From JBCCAG01 sp050331115 (GTDB lineage: Bacteria; Cyanobacteriota; Cyanobacteriia; CAKZMO01), in assembly GCA_050331115.1 (NCBI GenBank), contig JBHJHD010000112.1, positions 1-59,283 on the forward strand: a stretch of 59,283 bases of DNA, written 5' to 3'. A program made the position numbers and the translations under genes. The stretch's first letter is position 1; every line of letters begins with the position of its first letter. Positions 53,821 to 59,283 of this stretch are shown one piece after another. The notes under the pieces were generated by a model. It made no database searches, was not told the DNA's origin, and saw only the letters and a program-made list of their open reading frames with translations.

Positions 53821-54794
53821 CAGCAAACTAGATAGGATTTAGCCGCAGTGGGCTAAAGGCTGCACTCTCGGTGGTGCTGAGGAGGAACGCGTTAGGCGCG
53901 TCGCGATCGCTCGACCAAATTAAGCAACAGATAGATGGACAAGAGATAGCAACCTGCGAGAAGTGGGATGATAAAGGACGTGTTGCAGTGAATCATATTA
54001 GGCTAGTGTGGAAGCGAGTTTGGCAAAGCAAACGGGTGCGGAGAATGCGAACGAGCCGAAAGAGCTTGCCCTTTGAGCCCGTCTCGGAGCGCTGTACCAA
54101 GCGAGTTGCTAAGCGCTTCAGAATTAAGAGCCTTTTCGAGGAAACGTCTGTCAGCGTTCAGCGCTAGCGCCCTGTATTCGTCAGGGTTCCCGAGAACCTA
54201 AGGGTAGTGGCCGTTCTGTTGCCTTGTTTAAGCAGCTTTGAAAGCCTCTGCAACATTGGCTAAGGTCGACCCCAACCGATACTGGCGAGCACAATGTCGA
54301 CGAACGAATTATCTAGCGGACTATCTAGCGGACACAGTATCTAGCGAGTACAGTATCTGGCGAACACATTATCTGGCTAGCACAGTATCCTAGTAACAGC
54401 TCTGCAATCGCTTTCACAAGCTTTCGCAGTCGATGTGCGGCTTTTAATTCCTTGATTACAAGGATATCATAATTTTCCTAAGATTCGCGCCGAATTTGCG
54501 CCATTTTCTCAAGTTCATTGCCGCATATTTCCCTACTTCCAGGCGGTCACTCCTCGACGATCGCCGTTAAATTGAGTCTTTCTCGGTAGGGAGCATTATT
54601 TTCCTTACTCTATTTTGGGTTCTTCATCCGTTTCCAAGGTTTTCTCCCTGACCCATCTGCTTTTGATAGCGCAATCGCATTCTGACCACTGTAGGCCCCT
54701 TCTGTAATTCAGTTCTGCAGATGGGGGACAGGTGGCTTAGAATAAAATCAAGATATGTAAAAAAACGTTACTCAGCGTCTGAGTCCGCTCAACC
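53821..54794. other. One-kilobase gene-free stretch between murI and sds
   Basis: No gene I can support. A 98-codon plus-strand frame (53871-54167) has Arg/Lys-rich, non-conserved-looking content. The stretch includes a degenerate 16-bp tandem repeat (54278-54400) and an AT-rich upstream region of sds with a TAGAATAAAAT box at 54738-54748. An unrecognised small RNA cannot be excluded. Confidence 0.5.
54278..54400. repeat. Degenerate 16-bp tandem repeat
   Basis: Five consecutive 16-bp units from 54321 to 54400: CTATCTAGCGGACACA, GTATCTAGCGAGTACA, GTATCTGGCGAACACA, TTATCTGGCTAGCACA and GTATCCTAGTAACAGC. They are preceded by shorter or decayed copies, including GATACTGGCGAGCACA at 54278. The consensus is about GTATCTAGCGAACACA. 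Confidence 0.8.
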
Positions 54795-55766
54795 ATGACC
54801 TCAGCGACATCCATTTTTTCTCCCGTTGAAGCCGATCTGCATCTACTTACCAGTACGCTCAAGCAGCTTGTAGGGGCTCGTCATCCTATTCTCTATGCCG
54901 CTGCCGAGCACCTTTTCGATGCTGGGGGAAAGCGGTTAAGGCCCGCCATCGTCCTGCTCATATCCCGGGCCACGATGACGGCGGAGGATATCACGCCGAA
55001 GCATCGCCGCCTGGCCGAGATCACCGAGATGATTCATACGGCGAGTCTGGTGCACGATGATGTTGTCGATGAGGCTGCGACTCGGCGGGGTGTGCCGACG
55101 GTACATAGCGACTTTGGAAACCGAATCGCGGTGCTGGCTGGCGACTTCCTGTTTGCTCAGTCTTCCTGGTATCTGGCGAACCTTGACAATCTGACTGTGG
55201 TCAAGCTCCTCTCCCAGGTGATTATGGATCTAGCAGAGGGCGAAATTCAGCAGGGGCTCAACCGCTTCGACACGACGCTCTCCATTGACGCCTACCTGCA
55301 GAAGAGCTATTACAAGACGGCGTCGCTAATTGCCAACAGTGCTAGAGCGGCCGGGGTGCTCAGCGCCGTTTCGACTCCGATGGAAGAGAACCTATATCAC
55401 TACGGCAGGCACCTGGGCCTTGCCTTTCAGATCGTGGATGACATCCTGGACTTTACGGCCTCCGCAGATGCCCTGGGTAAGCCTTCCTGCTCAGATCTAA
55501 AGAGCGGCAACCTGACGGCCCCGGTGCTCTATGCCATAGAGGAAAAGCCCTATCTGGCAACTTTGGTAGACCGCGAGCTGTCAGAGGAGGGAGATCTGGA
55601 AAAGGCGATCGCCATCGTTGACGACAGCCAAGGCATCGAGCGTGCCAAGGAACTGGCGCGGGGCCACGCCAGCCAGGCGGTCGATCACCTCGCAGACCTG
55701 CCCAACTCCGACTGCCGCCAAACCCTAGTGAAGCTGGCAGACTACGTCCTCAGCCGCGCCTACTGA
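54795..55766 (+). CDS. sds: Solanesyl (all-trans-polyprenyl) diphosphate synthase
   Basis: Makes the C45-type isoprenoid chain of plastoquinone from IPP and allylic diphosphates. The 323-residue protein has the first Asp-rich motif LVHDDVVDEAATRRG, GGKRLRP for IPP binding and the second motif FQIVDDILDF. Small residues before the first motif fit a long-chain product. It is the usual size for cyanobacterial Sds, and it would supply the same pathway as the chorismate lyase at 21.9 kb. It is convergent with hisIE. Confidence 0.95.
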   Translation: MTSATSIFSPVEADLHLLTSTLKQLVGARHPILYAAAEHLFDAGGKRLRPAIVLLISRATMTAEDITPKHRRLAEITEMIHTASLVHDDVVDEAATRRGVPTVHSDFGNRIAVLAGDFLFAQSSWYLANLDNLTVVKLLSQVIMDLAEGEIQQGLNRFDTTLSIDAYLQKSYYKTASLIANSARAAGVLSAVSTPMEENLYHYGRHLGLAFQIVDDILDFTASADALGKPSCSDLKSGNLTAPVLYAIEEKPYLATLVDRELSEEGDLEKAIAIVDDSQGIERAKELARGHASQAVDHLADLPNSDCRQTLVKLADYVLSRAY

Positions 55767-55787
55767 GTTTAGTTTCGAGGCGCTCTG

Positions 55788-56435
55788 CTAACGGCGTCGG
55801 TCCTGCAGCTTACGATAGACGTCCCGCAGATCGACGCGGTGGTGGGCGATCGCCACTAGGCTGTGGTAGAGCAAATCCGCCACTTCCCCGGCAATGTCGT
55901 CGGGGCGGTCGTCTTTGCAGGCCATCACCACTTCGGCTGCCTCTTCCCCAATCTTTTTGAGGATGGCGTTGTCGCCCCCCGCCATCAGCTTGCAGGTGTA
56001 GGACTCGGGGTTGGGGCGATCGCGGCGATCGCAGATCACCTCGAAGACCTGGGAGAGGGTGTCTGCAGGGGGCGGGGCGATCGCCTGGTCGACCTGGTGA
56101 AAGCAGCTTTGCTGGCCCGTGTGACAGGCGATATCGCCCACCTGCTCAATTGAAAGTAAAATAGCGTCGCTATCGCAGTCGTAGCGCATCGTTTTGATGT
56201 GCTGAAAGTGGCCTGAAGTCGCGCCCTTGTGCCACAGCTCTTGGCGAGAGCGGCTCCAGTACCAGGCGTCTCCTGTCTCTAGGCTGCGCTGCAGCGCCTC
56301 GCGGTTCATCCAGGCCAGCATCAGGACGGTGCCGTCGAGGTAGTCTTGGGCGATCGCAGGAACGAGGCCGCGATCGTCGAAGCGAATTTGATCTAGCGGA
56401 ATATTGATATTGAGGTCTGGGGTTACGTCGGTCAT
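55788..56435 (-). CDS. hisIE: Bifunctional phosphoribosyl-AMP cyclohydrolase/phosphoribosyl-ATP pyrophosphatase
   Basis: Catalyses steps two and three of histidine synthesis. The 215-residue fusion has HisI in the first 115 residues (MLAWMNREAL, WYWSRSRQELWHKGATSG, YDCDSDAILL, HTGQQSCF with its zinc cysteines) and HisE in the rest (NAILKKIGEEAAEVVMACKD, EVADLLYHSLV). Such fusions are normal in cyanobacteria. The start is ATG 56435. It is not next to other his genes. Confidence 0.96.
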   Translation of the reverse strand: MTDVTPDLNINIPLDQIRFDDRGLVPAIAQDYLDGTVLMLAWMNREALQRSLETGDAWYWSRSRQELWHKGATSGHFQHIKTMRYDCDSDAILLSIEQVGDIACHTGQQSCFHQVDQAIAPPPADTLSQVFEVICDRRDRPNPESYTCKLMAGGDNAILKKIGEEAAEVVMACKDDRPDDIAGEVADLLYHSLVAIAHHRVDLRDVYRKLQDRRR

Positions 56436-56829
56436 GGCGCTTGCGTTGCTCTAGATGTTGTTTGATTTTACGATTTTGTCATACCTCTTGAGTAGGATAC
56501 TTTTCAATAACAGGCAGAGTTTTTAATTTGAAATGAGCAATTGAGTCAATTCTATATCTCGATATAAATAGATTGCTCAATCTAAAATTTTTCACATAAA
56601 TTAACCTCTTTTTGTTTGCAATCCTGATACGAAAGCAAAGTAAAGTCTGAGCTGGAAGTGAGAAGATCTTGGACTTTTTTAACGCAAAAATAAAGAGAAT
56701 ATAAATTTAACTTTTTGTTTGGGATCGCTAAAAGCTTTGCTTGGCAAGGCTTAAGAGCCAACAGAAACGAGTTAGTAGGCACCACGTTTTGCGATAAAAC
56801 GATTACATCATCGAATTGAGTTCCGCCAC
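56436..56829. other. AT-rich gene-free stretch with an imperfect hairpin
   Basis: Markedly AT-richer than the flanking genes. It contains an imperfect inverted repeat at about 56534-56579 (TGAGCAAT ... ATTGCTCA outside, TCTATATC ... GATATAAATAGA inside). It lies upstream of both hisIE and the small Cys-rich gene. A frame at 56582-56977 on the minus strand is not convincing. Confidence 0.5.
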
Positions 56830-57198
56830 ATGAAGAACGTACCGACATCCATCTCCAACTGCCGCAACTGCCGAAGCTATAGCCTAACGGGTCGACGTGG
56901 TGGTGAGTGTCAGCGGTTAGATATTCCCGTGCAGGGTGGTTGGAAGGCGTGTTCTTTGGCAATTCCTGCCCTATCAAAATGGGAGGATTGGGATCTGGTG
57001 ATGGACATTAGTCCCATTGCGGTCAGCGAATGGGCGCTGTCGCCGAGCCCAGAAGCAACTTCTCTCGATAATACTGCTCATGATGCTGTGGCGAATGCCG
57101 TGAGTGGCGCTGTGGCTAGTGGCGCTGTGGCTAGTAGCGCTGTCGATGGAGCCACGATTGTTGAGTCCCCGAAGCCCTGCGTGAAAAGCTTCATTTAA
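56830..57198 (+). CDS. Small four-cysteine conserved protein
   Basis: Product of 122 residues. The first 42 hold a pattern that I recognise from small cyanobacterial proteins: NCRNCRSYSLTGRRGGECQ and VQGGWKACSLAIP, with cysteines at 11, 14, 27 and 41 that could bind a metal. The C-terminal third is a low-complexity Ala/Val/Ser tail, encoded in part by a 15-bp tandem repeat (GTGGCTAGTGGCGCT, about 57105-57140). Function is unknown. The gene is convergent with ruvC. Confidence 0.78.
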   Translation: MKNVPTSISNCRNCRSYSLTGRRGGECQRLDIPVQGGWKACSLAIPALSKWEDWDLVMDISPIAVSEWALSPSPEATSLDNTAHDAVANAVSGAVASGAVASSAVDGATIVESPKPCVKSFI

Positions 57199-57234
57199 CG
57201 CTCTTTACTTAACGCTCTTGTCAATGGGTCTAAG

Positions 57235-57708
57235 CTAGCGGCGAAACCAGGCCGCCAGCGCGATCGCTAGCCCGTCCGCCGCATCATCTGGGCGCGGGAT
57301 TTGCGCCAGGCTCAGCTCACGGGCCACCGCCGCCTGCACCGAGGCCTTATCGGCGTTTCCGTAGCCGGTCAGCGCCTGCTTTACCTGGGCGGGCGTAAAC
57401 TCGACGTAGGGCAGCTTATGCTGAGCCAGCACCAGCATGACCACGCCCCGCGCCTGGGCCACCTGGATGGTATTGCCCATGCGGTAGAAAAACAGCTTTT
57501 CGATGGCCACCAAATCGGGCTGGCACATGCCGATCAGATCGTGTAGGTCGTCATGCACCGTACAGAGGCGATCGCCTATGGGCGTATGGGCGGGCGTCTG
57601 AATAATGCCGAAGTCGAGGGGCTTCACCTGCTCCGCCCCGAACTCCCCTTCAATGATGCCAAAGCCCAAAATCGCCAGTCCTGGATCGAGACCCAAGATA
57701 CGCTTCAT
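57235..57708 (-). CDS. ruvC: Crossover junction endodeoxyribonuclease RuvC
   Basis: Resolves Holliday junctions with RuvAB. The 157-residue protein has the four acidic active-site residues in their motifs: Asp in ILGLDPGLAILG, Glu in LVAIEKLFF and two Asp in RPDDAADGLAIAL. The segment TPAQVKQALTGYGNADK is also typical. The start ATG 57708 and length are normal. It is followed on the strand by the small gap to the Cys-rich gene and lies 71 bp from chlI, upstream on the same strand. Confidence 0.96.
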   Translation of the reverse strand: MKRILGLDPGLAILGFGIIEGEFGAEQVKPLDFGIIQTPAHTPIGDRLCTVHDDLHDLIGMCQPDLVAIEKLFFYRMGNTIQVAQARGVVMLVLAQHKLPYVEFTPAQVKQALTGYGNADKASVQAAVARELSLAQIPRPDDAADGLAIALAAWFRR

Positions 57709-57779
57709 TCACCTGTCTCCGGTGCCGGACTGCCGTCAGCGCGCCTGTGAGGACGCTAGACTCAAGCAGAGCCCTGTAT

Positions 57780-58856
57780 TCAAGCGGCCTCACCGGGGTT
57801 TGGTAAGCCAAAGACGCTGCCAAATACCTGCCCTACCTTATAACCCGAATCCATTGACTCTAGGGGATCCTTACGGAGGCGATGGCGCAGGCACAGCACA
57901 ATCACCCGCTGCACGTCGTTGGGGGTCACTTCCGTGCGGCCCTCCAAAGCGGCGATCGCCTTGGAGGCTCGGTTTGTGACAATGTCGCCCCGCAGCCCGT
58001 CCACGTCGAGCTCAGCGCAGACCTGAGAAATCTGGACCCTCATCTCGTGGTCGATGGTGACGCTTTTGAGGCGGTCCTGAGCGCCGACAATTTTCTCTTG
58101 AATAGCGGCCTGCTTATCCCGATGGGCGTCCAGGTAGTTTTGGGGGTCGCGGTCAAAGGCCGTGCGCTCCTCCACAATTTTGACCCGCAGCGCGGGGTCC
58201 TTTACCGTGCGAATCTCGGCGTGCATACCGAAGCGGTCTAAAAGCTGGGGCCGCAGCTCCCCTTCCTCGGGGTTGCCGGAGCCCACCAGCACAAACCGGG
58301 CCGGATGGCGGATGGAGATACCCTCACGCTCTACCGTGTTCCAGCCCGAAGCGGCTGAGTCTAGCAGCACGTCGACGAGGTGGTCGTCTAGCAGGTTGAC
58401 CTCATCTACGTAGAGAATGCCCCGGTTGGCCTGGGCCAGCAGACCGGGCTCAAAGGCGCGCACGCCTTCCGTCAGCGCTTTTTCGATGTCGATGGTGCCG
58501 CAGACCCGATCTTCCGTTGCCCCCAAGGGCAGGTCGACCATGGGCACTTTTTTAGACGTCGTGGAGATGGCCTTACCCTGCGCAACGATTTCCTGTACCC
58601 GATCGCTCATCAAATCGGGGTTGCTGGGGTGACTGTTGAACGGGTCTTCGGCCGCTACTTCAATCTCAGGCAAAATATCTGCTAAGGCCCGAATCGTGGT
58701 GGATTTGCCGGTGCCGCGATCGCCCATGATCATCACGCCGCCAATCTTGGGGTCGATGACGTTGAGCATCAGCGCCAGCTTCATCTCCTCCTGCCCCACA
58801 ATTGCGGTAAAAGGATAGACTGCGCGGCGCGCTACGGATTTCAAAGCAGTGTTCAC
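57780..58856 (-). CDS. chlI: Magnesium chelatase ATPase subunit I
   Basis: AAA+ subunit of the ChlI-ChlD-ChlH complex that inserts magnesium into protoporphyrin IX in chlorophyll synthesis. The 358-residue protein has Walker A GDRGTGKSTTIRA, Walker B ILYVDEVNLLDDHLVDVLL, sensor 1 FVLVGSGNPEEGELRPQLLD and the arginine finger region LDRFGMH. Length is normal for cyanobacteria. It is transcribed toward ruvC and may form a unit with it. Confidence 0.97.
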   Translation of the reverse strand: MNTALKSVARRAVYPFTAIVGQEEMKLALMLNVIDPKIGGVMIMGDRGTGKSTTIRALADILPEIEVAAEDPFNSHPSNPDLMSDRVQEIVAQGKAISTTSKKVPMVDLPLGATEDRVCGTIDIEKALTEGVRAFEPGLLAQANRGILYVDEVNLLDDHLVDVLLDSAASGWNTVEREGISIRHPARFVLVGSGNPEEGELRPQLLDRFGMHAEIRTVKDPALRVKIVEERTAFDRDPQNYLDAHRDKQAAIQEKIVGAQDRLKSVTIDHEMRVQISQVCAELDVDGLRGDIVTNRASKAIAALEGRTEVTPNDVQRVIVLCLRHRLRKDPLESMDSGYKVGQVFGSVFGLPNPGEAA

Positions 58857-58953
58857 AGGAGGTTCAACCGAAATAGATACAGCGGGGTTAGATGCCCTTC
58901 ATTGTGACATATCGCCATGGCCATGGGGCCGTGGGTTGGCGAGTCACGGCGAA

Positions 58954-59283
58954 CTAGCCGCAGCCGTCTGCTCCCGGACGCTCTCGGCCTTTACGCAGCG
59001 CCCCCAGCAGCGTCGACACCACCACGCAGCGGCGCATGCGGGGCTGCGGTCCCTTGAGCGTCAGGCGACCCAGGCGATCGCTCACGTGGCCCTGGTGGTC
59101 GAACTGGAGCTGATAGATGCCGTTGGCCTGGCGGAAAGTAGACGCGCTGTCTATATGGAGGCGCGACTGAGAGGGCTGCAGCAGTTGCCACGCGGCCTGG
59201 TGGGGCGAAATTTCAGCGGCGTGGCTAGCCCATTCGATTGCGCCGTTTTCTGCCCGCAGGCTCACCTGCCAGGGCGATCGCTG
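58954..59283 (-). CDS. Pilin/pseudopilin-like protein, N-terminus beyond window edge
   Basis: The frame is open from the right edge to a stop at 58954 (109 residues visible). The end of the chain (YQLQFDHQGHVSDRLGRLTL, then RRCVVVSTLLGALRKG) resembles the C-terminus of GspH/FimT-like prepilin proteins of cyanobacteria, with a cysteine pair (MRRC, DGC) placed as in a pilin disulfide loop. The N-terminal prepilin signal and helix would lie beyond the window. An internal GTG at 59265 should not be taken as the start. The assignment is by pattern. Confidence 0.65.
   Translation of the reverse strand, partial: QRSPWQVSLRAENGAIEWASHAAEISPHQAAWQLLQPSQSRLHIDSASTFRQANGIYQLQFDHQGHVSDRLGRLTLKGPQPRMRRCVVVSTLLGALRKGRERPGADGCG

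Noticed and set aside
53871..54167. Plus-strand 98-codon frame
   Set aside because: Arg/Lys-rich, unlike any family I know, no ribosome site; described as part of a gene-free stretch.
56582..56977. Minus-strand 131-codon frame
   Set aside because: Lies in AT-rich DNA and overlaps the better supported Cys4 protein gene on the other strand.

Overview
This is chromosomal DNA of a cyanobacterium. The evidence is photosystem I genes (psaF, psaJ), magnesium chelatase chlI, solanesyl diphosphate synthase, a cyanobacterial-type chorismate lyase, an NhaS3-like antiporter, hetZ and patU, the plastid-like pair rpmG-rpsR, and very frequent HIP1 octamers (GCGATCGC) inside genes and even inside a terminator. 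The DNA is GC-rich with short AT-rich gaps. The genus cannot be fixed from the window. A non-marine Leptolyngbya/Synechococcales-type genome is my inference. No rRNA, tRNA, CRISPR array, prophage or complete insertion sequence was seen.

Layout. 1-8 kb: moeA (cut by the left edge), rpmG, rpsR and an RNase II-type exonuclease, an FHA protein, birA, pgeF and a short run of small proteins ending in a sugar-isomerase cupin. 8-15 kb: a DevC/DevA-like ABC exporter pair without its DevB partner, a disordered protein, clpB, then psaF-psaJ on the minus strand with a good terminator. psaJ is only 41 codons and easy to miss. 15-27 kb: tsaD, an alpha/beta hydrolase, a membrane-anchored VOC protein, a lipoprotein overlapping lysS, an ABC-2 permease, a DUF3172 protein, chorismate lyase, a DCC thiol oxidoreductase, a pentapeptide-repeat membrane protein, a 134-bp MITE with a 3-bp target duplication, a DoxX-like protein and thrB.

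27-35 kb: an AlkP-superfamily hydrolase, short tandem repeats, then an exopolysaccharide cassette. The cassette has an outer-membrane export protein, a Wzc-like co-polymerase whose kinase P-loop has lost its lysine, and a processive family-2 glycosyltransferase. folB follows on the other strand. 35-43 kb: two divergently transcribed large, apparently secreted proteins share an intergenic region. One is a 1455-residue DUF4347/Ig-like/thrombospondin-3/RTX protein with a recent internal duplication. The other is a PPC/Calx-beta/HEXXH metalloprotease with an attenuator-like leader. Next comes a shrunken HypF-like protein.

44-50 kb: a conserved protein, hetZ, patU (developmental regulators in heterocyst formers, also kept in other cyanobacteria), a DUF3488-transglutaminase membrane protein with two of its three catalytic residues replaced, and an SDR. 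50-59 kb: a serine/threonine dehydratase-like enzyme, an nhaS3-murI operon, a 1-kb gap with a degenerate 16-bp tandem repeat, sds, hisIE, a small four-cysteine protein, ruvC, chlI, and the C-terminus of a pilin-like protein cut by the right edge.

Most of the window is housekeeping. The most unusual content is the group of probable pseudo-enzymes (co-polymerase kinase, transglutaminase, HypF fragment), the divergent exoprotein pair with its leader, and the small repeats and MITE. No complete new system can be demonstrated from sequence alone.
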